Made by a program: the position numbers and the translations under genes
Assembly (NCBI RefSeq): GCF_003945595.2
Contig: NW_024104378.1
Span: 496,001 to 560,000, forward strand
DNA length: 64,000 nucleotides
Direction of reading: 5' to 3'
DNA from: Pipra filicauda
Lineage: Eukaryota; Chordata; Aves; Passeriformes; Pipridae
The notes under the pieces: generated by a model
The model's database searches: none
Told to the model about the DNA's origin: nothing
What the model saw: the letters and a program-made list of their open reading frames with translations, nothing else
Part shown: one piece after another, positions 1 to 10,883 of the stretch
How the letters are laid out: each line of letters starts with the position of its first letter
How positions within the stretch are numbered: position 1 is the first letter of the stretch

Positions 1-365
1 TCTCCTGTGTTCCTTTGGCAAATTTTTAGCAGGTTCCTTGGAGGCTGACAGGCACAGCTCAACCCCCAGTGAATGCTGGTGCCCTGACAGAGCTCTCCTG
101 CTCTACAGTAGCATTGTCACTTTGCTCTCCTAAAAAGCTGCATCCCCTCCCAATCAATCAGGCTGTTCCTTCTTCCCAAAAGGATGAACTCCAAAAGGGC
201 TCATTACACTCACCACACTGCTTGGAAAAGAAATAGGATTTAGGACTGAATAGCATCTGGTCGTGATCAAAATGTGTGTTTCCCCCCTGCCCACCCCCCT
301 GTGACTCAGAATTACTGGATAAAGCCCCAAATTTGTTCCCAGTGTTCCCTCCTCCCTGCTCCTCC
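1..365. other. APRT downstream / possible 3' UTR
   Basis: This 365-bp edge segment follows the APRT stop on the minus strand. I see no AATAAA or ATTAAA on that strand, no splice-consistent exon and no CR1. In mammals CDT1 ends just beyond this point in convergent orientation, but I recognise no CDT1 sequence here. Confidence 0.4.
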
Positions 366-508
366 TCAGTCATACTGCAGCAGTGAGTAGAAAGGGATGG
401 AACTGAGCTTCTCCAACCCTTTCAGGGGTTTTAACTCTATGACCACCAGGCACTCCAGGATTTCAGCCTTCAGCCTCTTCAGCAGCTCACAGGCTGCACA
501 CATGGTAC
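366..508 (-). CDS. APRT: APRT exon 5 with stop codon
   Basis: Encodes (G)[15 protein letters not shown]... to FYSLLQYD and a TGA stop. TM completes the TGGTM end of the PRPP loop. The acceptor is CTCCACAG|GT. It has 46 full codons plus the stop. Confidence 0.97.
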
Positions 509-3500
509 CTGTGGAGCGGGAGAGAAACATACTCCAGGAGCAGCTTCTAACCCCATGGCTACTCCTGCTGCTGCCAACAGGTTGCCCAGAGAGGTTGTGG
601 ATGCCCCTGGAAGTTTTCAAGGCCAGGTTGGAGCAACCTGGTCTAGTGGAAGGTGTACCTGTCCCTGGCAGGGGGTGGAATGAGATGAGCTTTAAGCTCT
701 CTTCCAACCCGACCCCTTCCATGATTCTATGAACACACATGGGCACATGGGTCACACGAGCTTCTCTCACCTCCAGTTGCCAGCAAATCATCCACTATAA
801 CCACTTTCTGTCCCGGTTCAACGGCATCAGTCTGGATTTCCAGTTCAGCCTGCAGGGTGGAAAGAGCAGCTTCGTTTTAGTTTGGCCTTAGAGAGAAGCT
901 CTTCATCAGCTGCTGGTTCCACACATGGTAGAACAGAGACAAGTCCTCAGCAGGATCAACCTAAACACACAGCACCAAAAATCCCAAAGAACTCATATTC
1001 CAGCTACAGGGGAGTGCCATGGAAACACAGAGCAGGGAGGGGATTGCTGGGCCAACCCTCTGGCACGTCAAGATCCTGAACATTCATCATGTGAGTTATT
1101 GTGGAATTTTATCCCAGAGCAGTTCTCCAGTGAGGAAAATCTCCTGTAATGCACTGGAGAGCTCTGCCTAAGACAGATCCAAAGCAGCACCAGCACGTCC
1201 TGTGTCAGCTGAGCTTGTCCCAGGCAGGGGTTGGCCCAAACGGTCCCCATGGTAAGGCCTGGGTTTGGGGGTTCTGCTGCCGTTAGTTACTAGTGGTGGT
1301 TGCACATTATTAGGCTCAAAGCTCAGCTCTGAATGTGGAGTAGCCACGGGGTTATGGAGCAGGACTTGGGAAGCCATGCGGGAAGGCACTGACTTAGAGC
1401 ACTTACTGGCAGAGTGGGAAACACTCTCCGTGGTCATGCCCCTGAATTCAAGCCAAAGAAAGCGATTTAGCATCAAGTCTTAGCACCACCCCCCCCAAAA
1501 AATCACAGCACAGCATCAAAAACCACTCGCTGGCACGAACCATGTGTCTGTGGCTCAGGGACGGAGCAGCTCAGAGCCATTCCTGAAGGTTGGGCAGACT
1601 GTCCATGGCATCAGAAACTCAGTTTGGGACCACCCCGCTGGTTTTGTCACCCATCCCCTCGCTGACACCCCCAGCCCTGCCCCAGAACCCCCTGCCCTTC
1701 CCGGGCGTTACCTTGCCATATTCCAGGGCATAGGACACAGACTCGGTGGGACCGGGAAGTTTCCCCTTTTTCCGTATGGGCACAAAGCCAATCCCCAGCC
1801 TCTGGGCCAGAGGGGGCCCAATGAGGAATCCACGGGAATCCAGGCCTGGGGGGAGCAGAGCACAGGAATCATGGAATTGTTTGGGTTGGAAAAGGCCTCT
1901 GAGACCATCAGAATCAATCGTTCTGCCAGCCTGGCCAAGGCCACCACTAACCATGTCCCCAGGTGCCACATCCACATGTTTCTTGAACACTTCCAGGCAT
2001 GGTGACTCCACAGCTGCCCTGGGCAGCCCATTCCAATACCTGACCACCCTTTCAGTGAAGAAATTTTCCCTGATATCCAACCTAAACCTCCCTTGAAGCT
2101 GCTTCCTCTTGTCCCATTGCTCAGATTGGAGCCATTTGACTGGGGGAGGGTCTTTGCATACCTTCATTTTATCCTCCCATTCAAGGGGGTTTCTAGAAGC
2201 AATTTGCTCTTACAGTCCCTTCTGAGGGTTGAAAACACACCACACTCCTGTGCTTGCCCAGATGTGCTGCTGAGGGACTCCAGGGCTCCACAGGGAGCCC
2301 CATCAGCACATTTCCCTCCCTTCTGGCTCTTTTCCTTAGAGATAAGCTCAGCAGAGCCTCAGTATCAGTTTGGCCACACAACCAGAGACTTTGCACCTTT
2401 GGGCACAGACTTCACTTATCACAAGACACCTGGCCCAGGTCTGGTCTGTGCTCTCTGACCCTTGGGCTATCGCCCAGCCCAAGCTCTGCCTTCCTCAGCA
2501 CCTTCCCAGGTGTGCTGCAAGGTCTTATCAGTGCCACAAAGGCTGTTTGTGTTGGCCTGAAAAGGCTTCTGAGAAGGAAAACAAGCTGGAACAGGGTCTG
2601 CCTGGAACAGGGACTAGGCGTGGCAGGCTTTCTGTATTCCCTCTTTTTTAACAATGGAAGCAACAAACTATGAAACTGGCACTGAAGTATCATCAGATGG
2701 CACCTTCAACATCCAAACCAGTATTTCAGGAAATTACAGGATGAGGTTAAGGGTATAACCTGTCCTGGTGTTACCACATGACAGAGGCCAATGTTCAGGT
2801 GATTCTCATGTCCAGGGGCCACAGAATTCCAGATGGGTCACCCTATGCTTCCCACCTGGGACATGCTGCTCTGCCCTGGCCTCAGGCATGTTTAACCAAC
2901 ACTTACCCACAATGAAGTCAATTTTGGGGAATGATGCCCTCACATGATCCTCCAGAAGATCAATCAAAGTCCTGAATGCCACAGGATCCTTCAGCAAGGG
3001 GCTGATATCGCTGCAATGAAGGAGGGCAGGCAGTGAGTGACCTCCGGGGGCTGCTCAGGCTCCACTGAGCTCTGGAGCGCAGGGAAGGGTCCTGGTACTG
3101 CCAGCTGCAGGGATGGGCACTGGGGAGAGGAGCCGGCAGCGAGTCCCCGGCCTGGCTCCATCCCCGGCCCGGCTCCATCCCCGGTCCCATTCCCATGCCC
3201 TGTCCTTGTTCCTTTCCAGGTCCTGGCTCCATCCCCAGTCCCAATCCTATTCCCATCTCCGGCCCTGGTCCCATCCCCGGGCTCGGCCCCAGTTTTGGTT
3301 CCGGCCCCATCCCCGGCCCTGGTTCTGATCCCGGTCCCAGTCTGGTCCCATTCCCATCCCGATCCCATTCCCCAGTCCCATCCCCATCCCACTTCCCGTC
3401 TCCACCCCCAACCCTGGTCCCATCCCTGGTCTGGCCCCATTCCCATCCCCAGTTCCGTCTCCATCCTCATCCCCATCCCATCCCATCCCGCCCCACCGGA

Positions 3501-3576
3501 ACAGCACGCCGGGCACGGGGAAGTCCGGGAAGGACCGGACGCGGTCGCGGACCCGCCGCAGCCGCTCGTCGCTCAT
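366..3576 (-). CDS. APRT: Adenine phosphoribosyltransferase, whole gene (5 coding exons, 179 aa)
   Basis: This cytosolic purine-salvage enzyme converts adenine and PRPP to AMP and pyrophosphate. Coding exons joined in order are 3497-3576, 2907-3010, 1712-1845, 771-849 and 366-508. All introns are GT-AG and all phases match. The 179-aa product compares with 180 aa in human. The start ATG sits in a strong GCCGCCATGA context. Exon 1 carries [13 protein letters not shown]. Exon 3 carries the loop [10 protein letters not shown] and the catalytic-loop SYALEYGK. Exons 4 and 5 together make the PRPP-binding motif [14 protein letters not shown]. The protein ends LLQYD. No frameshift or missing catalytic residue is visible, so the gene looks functional. 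A GC-rich CpG island precedes it. GALNS lies upstream in the same orientation, as in mammals. No AATAAA or ATTAAA is visible downstream on this strand before the window edge. Confidence 0.97.
509..770 (-). other. APRT: APRT intron 4
   Basis: A 262-bp intron. More than half of it (about 578-732) is one plus-oriented CR1 3' end. Confidence 0.9.
578..732 (+). mobile_element. CR1 LINE 3' fragment
   Basis: Starts at CAGGTTGCCCAGAGA and ends at TTCCATGATTCTATGA. It lies antisense to APRT in intron 4. Confidence 0.9.
771..849 (-). CDS. APRT: APRT exon 4
   Basis: Encodes [17 protein letters not shown] and then IVDDLLATG, the main part of the ribose-5-phosphate-binding motif. It is 79 bp. Acceptor is CCTGCAG|GCT and donor GGAG|GTGAGA, which splits the second Gly codon. 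Confidence 0.97.
850..1711 (-). other. APRT: APRT intron 3
   Basis: An 862-bp intron. I recognise no repeat family, RNA gene or second coding exon in it. There is a short C8 run near 1487. Confidence 0.85.
1712..1845 (-). CDS. APRT: APRT exon 3
   Basis: Encodes [17 protein letters not shown]..., then the PRPP-side [10 protein letters not shown] and the flexible loop SYALEYGK with the conserved Glu-Tyr pair. It is 134 bp. Acceptor is CCCCCAG|GC and donor AAG|GTAACG. Confidence 0.97.
1846..2906 (-). other. APRT: APRT intron 2
   Basis: A 1,061-bp intron. The exon 3 side holds a minus-oriented CR1 (about 1864-2135). The rest is unique sequence with no other feature I can support. Confidence 0.85.
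1864..2135 (-). mobile_element. CR1 LINE 3' fragment
   Basis: Begins AATCATGGAATTGTTTGGG, with CCACATCCACATGTTTCTTG and GATATCCAACCTAAACCTCC inside. It abuts APRT exon 3. Confidence 0.9.
2907..3010 (-). CDS. APRT: APRT exon 2
   Basis: Encodes [15 protein letters not shown]...KIDFIV, 34 full codons flanked by split Arg and Gly codons. Acceptor is TTGCAG|C and donor GTGG|GTAAGT. It is 104 bp; I recall 107 bp in human, which would account for the one-residue shorter protein. Confidence 0.96.
3160..3490. repeat. Pyrimidine-rich minisatellite in APRT intron 1
   Basis: The plus strand is a long run of degenerate CCCATCCCC / CCCCGGTCC / CATTCCCAT units, almost all C and T. The minus (transcribed) strand is therefore purine-rich with many G3-G4 runs. 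It fills most of APRT intron 1 (3011-3496) and has stop-free frames on both strands, which produce low-complexity open frames rich in Pro/Ser or Gly/Met. Confidence 0.85.
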
Positions 3577-3830
3577 GGCGGCCCCGCCGTGCGCAGCCGC
3601 CGCGGCCCCGGCACGGCCGGGCGGGGCAGAGGCGGCGGGGGCGGCCCCTCCCGCCCCGGGGCGGCCCCGCCGAGCGGCGGGGACGGGCTCGGCTCCGGGA
3701 GCGCGCGGCACGGGCAGCCCGGGGCGGGGAGCGCCGGTACCCCGGGGCACGGAGCATCAGCCCCATGGGTGCGTGGAGCGCCGGTACCCCGGGGCACGGA
3801 GCATCAGCTCCCCGGTTCGTGGAGCACCAG
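3485..3830. promoter_or_regulatory. APRT: APRT CpG island and promoter
   Basis: Dense CpG and several GC boxes (GGGCGGGG near 3619, GGGGGCGG and CCCCGCCC-type runs at 3635-3690) surround and precede exon 1. No TATA box is visible. That is the expected arrangement for a housekeeping gene transcribed leftwards. The exact start site cannot be read from sequence. Confidence 0.75.
3497..3576 (-). CDS. APRT: APRT exon 1
   Basis: Encodes residues 1-26 (MSDERLRRV...VPGVLF) plus two bases of Arg27. The donor is CCG|GTGGGG. The ATG at 3574-3576 is the first in frame and has a near-perfect Kozak context. Confidence 0.96.
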
Positions 3831-4140
3831 TGCACTGGGGCATGGAGCATCAGTCCCCTTAGTGCATGGAGCTCCGGCAGCCTGGGGTACGGAGCCCCAA
3901 CCCCCTGGTGCATTGAGCTCTGGGACTCTGGGCTATGGAGCCCCGATTCCCCAGTGCACAAAAAACTCTGGTACCCTGGAGCATATCGAGCATCGGTTGC
4001 CCCAGTACATGGAGGTCTGGTACCCCAGAGCATGGAGCCCTGACCCCCCGGTCTGTGGAGCTCCAGCAGCCTGAGTACAGGTACACAAAACTGTCACTTT
4101 TGGTCATGGAGCCCCAACACCCATGGAGCCCCACTCTCCC
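3728..4140. repeat. About 47-bp minisatellite immediately upstream of APRT
   Basis: A unit of the form GGAGCNCC-GGTACCCCGGGGCACGG-AGCATCAGCCCC-GTGCGT recurs with starts near 3728, 3775, 3821, 3868 and 3914, and more degenerately to about 4140. The spacing is 46-47 bp. Copies nearest APRT keep CpGs; distal copies have TpG/CpA instead. It explains the long open frame across this region, which is not a gene. Confidence 0.85.
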
Positions 4141-4725
4141 TCTGAAGAGTGCTCAGGTACCTGCATGGTGTGGAGCAGTATTTCCCCAGGACACAGAGCC
4201 CTGGGACCCTGCCTTGTCCCTAGTGCGCTTTGGAAAGGAGCCCCATGCCCAGGGGTTACACTTCCAGCCCCCCTCCCCCTGCCCCGCCTTGCAGCGACAG
4301 CAAGCTCCACAGGACTTCACTATTTGCTGCTTTTCTGTCGCTCTCACCTCGTGTGACCTCTTGGAATCGTATTCTGTGTTTGTTAAAACCGTTGGTTGGG
4401 ATGACACCCACGGGGGTGATAACACAGCCCTGGGTCCTGGAGCAACAGCTCCTGGTGTCACTGACTCCTGGGGCAGGTCAGGGAGATCTCCCAGCTCCCA
4501 GCTCCCGATTGTGGCTGTTGTTTGGGCATGCAAAATCCACTGAATGAGGACAGATCTCCTCTTACATTAGCAAATAAGCCTTGGATCTGGTCCAAATCCA
4601 TCTGAGCACAGTTCACTGCAGAAAGCAGAAGCAGTTTGAGCCTGCAACACCCCTGGCCAAGCTCAGGGTTTGCTGCTGAAAGCTGTGATGGGGAAACCTT
4701 CACCCCACACTCCCCAGACACCCCC

Positions 4726-5050
4726 TGCCATGGGCAGGGATGCCTTACAGTAGAGCAGGTTACTCCAAGCCCTGTCCAACCTGGCCTCGAACACTTTCAG
4801 AGATGGGGCAGCCACAATTTCTTTAGGGAACCTGTGCCAGGGCCTCACCACCCTCACATGGAATACACACCTTCCTAATATCCCATCTAACCCTGTCCTC
4901 TGGCAGTGGGAAGTCATTCCCCTTTGTTTTATCACTCCAGGCCCTTGTCCCAAGTCTCTTTCCAACTCTCTTGAAGCCCCTTTAGGCACTGGAAGGGGCT
5001 CTAAGTTTTCCTTGAGCCTTCTCTTCCCCAGGCTGAACAATCCCAACTCC
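4726..5050 (-). mobile_element. CR1 LINE fragment lacking the extreme 3' tail
   Basis: Begins at CCTGCCATGGGCAGGGA, with CTAACCCTGTCCTCTGGCAG internally. The usual ATTCTATGA end is missing. Confidence 0.85.
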
Positions 5051-6443
5051 TGTTAAGTTCTCTGCTGCCAGAGACAGTCCGTGCTCCCTTCACAACCATT
5101 CCCTTACAGACTAAGATTTTCCCTGAACTCAGATTATCTCCTTGGCACCAGAAAAATCCTCTCAGGCAGCTGTTCCAGTGAAGCAAACACGGAGGAAGCA
5201 CGAAGCTTTCCAATGGAACAGGGGCTCTGCAACACCCTCACTCCCTGGGATAAGCTGGATGGGTTTCTCTTGTGATCTTACCAACTGCAACACAGGACAA
5301 TGAGCTATTCCAGCACCTCCTCTTCTTCCTGGCAGATGGAAGTGATGATGGAATTTATCTACCTACTTGCAGAAATAAGCAGGAGCTTATTTCCTGGGAA
5401 AAGGGCTCTTTTGCGTCCTGCCAGGCAGCCCTGCTTCTCCCCTTACTAATGGAGGAGTGTAACGCGGGGTCTATGTCACCCCTGTCTTGTTTGGATCCCC
5501 ATTACCAGCAGGAGACTCCACTACATTTTCCTTGAGGCTGAGTGAGGTTCCCAGGCCCCTCGTCCCAACCAATCCCTGGGAAACCAGCAGCTTCCACCAG
5601 GACGAGCTGCTGAGTGCTCCCACTGCTCCCTTCACATCCCACAGCTGGAGGATCTCTCCTCTTTCCGTCACCATCAGTTCTGCCAGGAAGGGCATAAAAG
5701 TTATACCAAGTCAGACTTCCAGTGGTTCAGCTGCCAGAAATCATGCCACATGTTTAAAAAACAACATTCCTGAAATCTCTGTCAGAATTTCTCCTCATTT
5801 ACCCTCCATTCCAAAGGATATGACCTGCGCCTACCGGCACAGATTGTAACATCACAAGAAAATCAGTTTTCCCTGTAATTGTCCAACCTTTCAAACAACA
5901 GTGCTGACTCCTACTGCAATTTCCATCTGAAAAAAGAACTTTCCTAGGACCCCTTTCCAAAAGTGATGTCAAAGGGCTCTGGAATATCACTCTGGAGATG
6001 ACTCTCGACATCCGACATCCGGCTGTGGCTCAAGAGATCCAGGGCTGATCTGTGCCTGGCAGAGGAACCACCACCTGGGATCTGGACCCACCCCCCAGGA
6101 TACTGTAGCTGGTTTTGCCAAGTTTTTGGACACAGAGGCACAATTAAAAGTGTTTTGAGATCCTGATAGGAGAGATGTTATTAGCCAGGGAACACAGAAA
6201 CTGGGAATATAAAAGCTTGGGAACTAGCTCTAATCTGCTTAACCAGGCAATTAGAAGAGCTGTGCTGAGTCTGGAAGTTTCTGTTCCATTCAGGATTTTA
6301 AAGCTTCAGTGTGAAGTGGAACAAAATGCCCCAAATTTCAACATACCCCTTCCACCAGGGGAAACAAGAACTGAAATTTCCTTGCAAATCTGCTGGAATG
6401 TTTCGCTTCAGTTTCAGCTGAGGAAATGCACTTTAAACCCATT

Positions 6444-6468
6444 AAAAAAAAAAAAACACACACACACA
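6444..6468. repeat. A13(CA)6 simple repeat
   Basis: Thirteen A followed by CA dinucleotides. Confidence 0.9.
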
Positions 6469-9410
6469 AATTTGAAATATCTTATTTCAACAGCAGAAGA
6501 ATGCAGCTCCCCAGCCAGATCCCTGCAATTGGGATAGAAGCATTGGAGCTGGTTTTGTGCTCCCTAAAAGAGGGGAAAGTGTTGATCCAGCTCTGCCTCC
6601 CACGGAGCCCAAGCCAGCACCTCCTGCCCACTGCATCAGGCCCTTGGAGAAGGCACAAAACTCCTCTCCCTCCTCTGGCCAGCCTGGATTTTGTGTCTGC
6701 TCCAGAACTAATGGATTTGGCACACATTCCTTGCTGCCGGCTTTTATCTGCTCTCCCTTTCAGATGGGAATTGTGCTACCAAGCTCCTATCACCCAGAAG
6801 GGTGTTAAGTGACTCCAAGAGGGACAAAGGCTCAGAATGCTGCCAGATTGCCTCTCTCCAGAAGCTGGAAGGCAGAGTTTTTCCTCCTTCCTAAAAGACC
6901 ACAAGCTTTTGGCTACTGATCCACCTTTATTTGGGATTTATATAATCACAACTAGACTTTGAGCAACAACAAAACTTTGAACGGTGGAAGGGGATATAAA
7001 GAAAACAGGCAAATGGAGTCTGGGTTTTTAAAATAGCCATTTTCCAAAGGAAAAAAGAACCTAAAATGGGATTTCAGTCCTTCCCTTACAACTGTTCTTA
7101 AAATCTGACAGTTTAATTCAAGAGGCACCACAGTGTTGCCCTCTGATAACATACAAAACCATCCAATACTATCAGAAAACAAAAGGAAAAGTCCATTTCC
7201 AAGTATTATAACTGTAAAGAGAGATGGAAAACAAGCCATTTTAACTGCAAAACAGTTATTTGGAAGCTGGACAAGCAAAGTAGCTCTTAAGACAGTAAAA
7301 GTGTGTTTCTTTTGTAAAGTTTCCCAGTGCTGAGGACAAGAGCAGGATCCCTGGGGAGGGATTTCTCATCTGGCTGTGCTCAGGAGGCTGCTGGAAACTC
7401 TGCAGACAAAACCCACCTCCCAGCACCCCCAAACTTGCCTCCCCCCCCAAACTCCATTTAATTCTCACCTTCCAAAGATCTTTGTTCAGCTGCTGGAATG
7501 ATTTCATGTGGTTATTTCAAATAAAAGTGGGAAGAGTGGTCTCCAACCTTCAGGAGATCCTCGTCTCATCCTCTTTATGTGAAATCAGGAATTTTTGGGA
7601 GCTGTCCATGATGTTCGGGAAAGGCTCAGTGTGACAGGTATGAGATCTGCCAGCTTCCATTACTGTCCCAAGTCCAAAACCCTCCTTCCCAGAGATGTTA
7701 GTTCTAGTTCTTTTATTCAAATCCCACTGTCATCCTCAGCGCTCACCCAAAAACTCAGTCCCCAGGTTTTATTAACAAATCTGTGGGTCTCGCTCGCTCT
7801 CCTTGTTCCAACCTTCCCCATTTTCCCTTTAATTCCATATTCCCAAGCTTCCCATTTGACACGTTATCCTTCATCGCTGCACTCAATAGTTTGCAGGGCA
7901 TTAACCTTGGCTCCAAGTGTTCGGAATTGATCTGCTGCTTTCCAGTTCCAGCGCTCAGCTCCCCAAATTGTCGGTCCCCAGAGACTAATTTGCCACCGAA
8001 ATAATCCATTTGTCGCCGCAGGCTTTGAAATCAAGGCTCCACTTTTGCAGGCAGAGGCTGTAAATGCAGCCGGAGTTTTTCCACGATTATTAGTTCCATC
8101 CATTTCGGAAGCTTCTCCGCACAGAGGGGCGGATGATAACACAGCCTCAGGGGCAGAGCGGGGAGGCTCGAGAGGCTCAGCTAATTGGAAATTAAAGGCA
8201 AGAAAGAAATTCCTTGGACTCTTAGCCCAAGTAGATATTCAGCTTTTAGCATTTAGCACAATAAATATAAAGAAAGGAACATCACAGCATTAAACATCAT
8301 CATTCCTTTAGCATTTATGTCTTGTAGCTTGAGCAAAGAAGCCACCAACAGACCAGTTTGGCTGCTGCAGGTCCCCGAGTGGGCTGTGAACCCCACCAGA
8401 CCCACTCCTGGCCCAGTATGGGCAGTTCCCAAACAGGGCAGCTTCAGACCAGAGGCTCAGGATCATTATTAAGGGCAGATGTGGCCACTTCCTGCTCCAA
8501 GGTGCATTTTGGTGGCTGCAGGCATCATCCTCATCCCCGGTCTTGGTCCCCCTCCAGCCCCTGAACTGCTCCTGGGCAGCTCTGTGGGCTGGGAAATTGA
8601 TCCAAGGTAAAAATAATACTGGGAAAACAAACCAAGTTATTTTTAACCCAAGTCAGTCCTGTGATCTGTGAGACTCTCCCCCAGCAAAGTGTTATTCCCC
8701 TGGTTTACAGGTGAAATCATAGAATGCATTTCTGATAAATTATTTTCCTTCATTAGTTCTTCATCTCACAACTTTTAAATCTGTACATCTTTGGGAGAGG
8801 AATTGATTTAAAATTCTTCCTGATAAACAGCTGTAACACTACTATTCTTATTTAAATTTAAAGCAGAAGCTTTGTCACATTAAGCTTTGATTATTTATTA
8901 TCTGTTTTGTGTCCATTTACTATAAACACACACTAAGTGAATTCACTTACTTGCTTTCTAGTGCAAAGTTTTCCTCCTGTATCTGGGTCCTGAGAGATTG
9001 TTTCAGTGAGGAATGAGGACTTCGAGTGCTGGGGGAGAGGATAAACACTGTGGCTGCTTAGAGCAGGGTGGCTTGTCCAAGCAAGTTCCAGGGGAAAAGC
9101 AGGACCTTCAGAACTGAGAGCTGTGAGAGAGAAAAGGAGGAAGCAGCAGGGAGGGGACAGGGGCAGCAGGCACCCAGAACACTCACAGTGTGTGTTCTCA
9201 AGTGCTAAGGACTGAGGAACATGTCCAGGCAAGTGCTCAGCTCTGATCCCATGATGTGAACTCTTCATAAGCAGCACAAAACCCCACAAAGTGTTGCTAC
9301 TTCGCAACTATTTGAGGGCTGATGAGGATTTCCAGGGAGTTGCAGTGATGGACTCCCTCCTCTGGTGGGATCTTTATAGTGAACTGCAGGACTCTGAGAA
9401 TTCTGGGTGA

Positions 9411-9850
9411 TTGAATCGTGGAATCACAGCATTGTTAAGGTTGGAAAAGATCTTTAAGATCATCAGTTCCAATCATCAGCCCAACACCATCACCATGTCC
9501 TCAAGTGCCACATCCACATGTTTTTTGAACACGAGAGATGGTGACTCCACCATGGCCCTGGGCAGGCTGTTCCAATGCTTTCTGAGCCTTTCCACAAAAA
9601 AATTTCCTTACTATCCAACCTGAACCTCCCCTGGCACAGCTTAAGGCCGTTTCCTCTCATCCTGTCCCTTGTTCCTTGACATCTGTGGGAGCAGAGCCTG
9701 ACTCCTCCCACTCCACCCTCCTGTAAGGGAGTTGGAAAAAGCGAGAAGGTCCCCCCTAAGCCTTTTCTCCAGGCTGAGCCCCCCCAGCTCCCTCAGCCAC
9801 TCCTGGTGCTCCAGCCCCTTCCCCAGCTCCATTCCCATCTCTGGACTCAA
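9411..9850 (-). mobile_element. CR1 LINE fragment, relatively long
   Basis: Starts TTAAGGTTGGAAAAGATC near 9433 and extends through CAGGCTGAGCCCCCCCAGCT near 9775 into older sequence. Confidence 0.88.
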
Positions 9851-10565
9851 AGAAGCACTAAAGCAGAGGTGGAGCAGATCCAGCAAATGGGAGTTACTGG
9901 TTTTATCTGGTGTCCTGTGCTGACAGACCCACATGTCCTCCCAGTCTCTCTCCTTGTGCCACTGAGGAACTGGCTGGTCGGAATCTCCCAAGCCTTGAGC
10001 TATCCAGGCTATGTCAAAACAAGGAGGAATGTTATGGATGAGCTGGAAATGCCATGATATACTTGAAGGACAATTAGGAACATCATAAGGCAGCTAAGAA
10101 ATGTGGACTATAAACAAATGCCACTTGCAGATGCACAGGGATCCACAGACTGCTGGTGAAAGAAATGCTGGGATTTCTGAGAGGTGGAACAGTAAGAGCT
10201 GACTCAAGTGCTGTTCTTATGCCGATCTCTTAGGATTATCCAGCTTCAGGAGATGTACACTAGGAATTACTGTGGAGGGGATTACAGGTAGCATAAACCA
10301 TGGGAACAGAGAGAATGGGAGCGTTTGGATTACAGGGAGGGTAAGAACAGGCAGCTGAAAGCCCGGAGCAGGCAGCACAGCAGTTGGCACAGGCAGTGCT
10401 CTCAAGCAGTCCCAGCTTTGCCTGGGAAGGAAGTCGAGCTGTTTCCAAGGACAGAGCACCTGGATTTTTTTCCCAAGGCAGCACATCATCACACAGAGAG
10501 GGCATGTGTACTGTGGGAAACATTGGAGGTGTCAAGTGGAGCTGGTGGTGGTGCAAACATATAAT

Positions 10566-10810
10566 TTCAGAATGGTTTGTGTGGGAAGGGACTTTAGAGC
10601 CCATCTCATGGCACCCCGTGCCATGGGCAGGGACACGTTCCATTAGACCAGGTTCCTCCAAGCCCTGTCCAACCTTGCTTCGGACACTTTCAGGGATGGA
10701 GCAGCCACAGCTTCTCTGAGCAACCTGTGCCAGGGCCTCCCCACCCTCACAAAGAAGGATTTCTTCCTAATATCTGACCTAAACTTCCCCTCCTTCAATC
10801 TGAACCCAAA
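10566..10810 (-). mobile_element. CR1 LINE 3' fragment
   Basis: Begins CAGAATGGTTTGTGTGGGAA; the internal segment CTTCCTAATATCTGACC is intact. Confidence 0.88.
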
Positions 10811-10877
10811 CATGCTCAGGGTTCCTTCCAGCTACTGCCCTGAAGCCCCAGAGTAACCTGGTTTTGCTCAAGACACG

Positions 10878-10883
10878 TTTATT
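10878..10883 (-). terminator. GALNS: Possible GALNS polyadenylation signal
   Basis: The first AATAAA on the minus strand downstream of the GALNS stop (TTTATT on plus). It would give a 3' UTR of about 1.4 kb that includes the CR1 at 11244-11545. An earlier non-canonical signal cannot be excluded. Confidence 0.35.

Larger units (their letters stand above)
4141..10860. other. Intergenic region between APRT and GALNS
   Basis: I recognise no conserved exon in this 6.7 kb. It contains three minus-oriented CR1 copies (about 4726-5050, 9411-9850, 10566-10810) and an A13(CA)6 tract at 6444-6468. The segment 7850-8200 is unique, repeat-free and retains scattered CpGs, so it is a candidate conserved non-coding element. 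Frames open here lack splice or family support. Confidence 0.6.

Noticed and set aside
1..365. Possible 3' end of CDT1
   Set aside because: Expected by synteny, but no coding or splice evidence for it is visible in these 365 bases.
2991..3476. Minus-strand frame of Gly/Met/Trp repeats
   Set aside because: It is the other strand of the intron 1 minisatellite, with no recognisable protein.
3037..4074. 345-codon plus-strand open frame rich in Pro, Ser and Gly
   Set aside because: It runs through the pyrimidine-rich minisatellite, antisense APRT exon 1 and the 47-bp repeat. Length comes from stop-poor repeats, and there is no domain or splice context.
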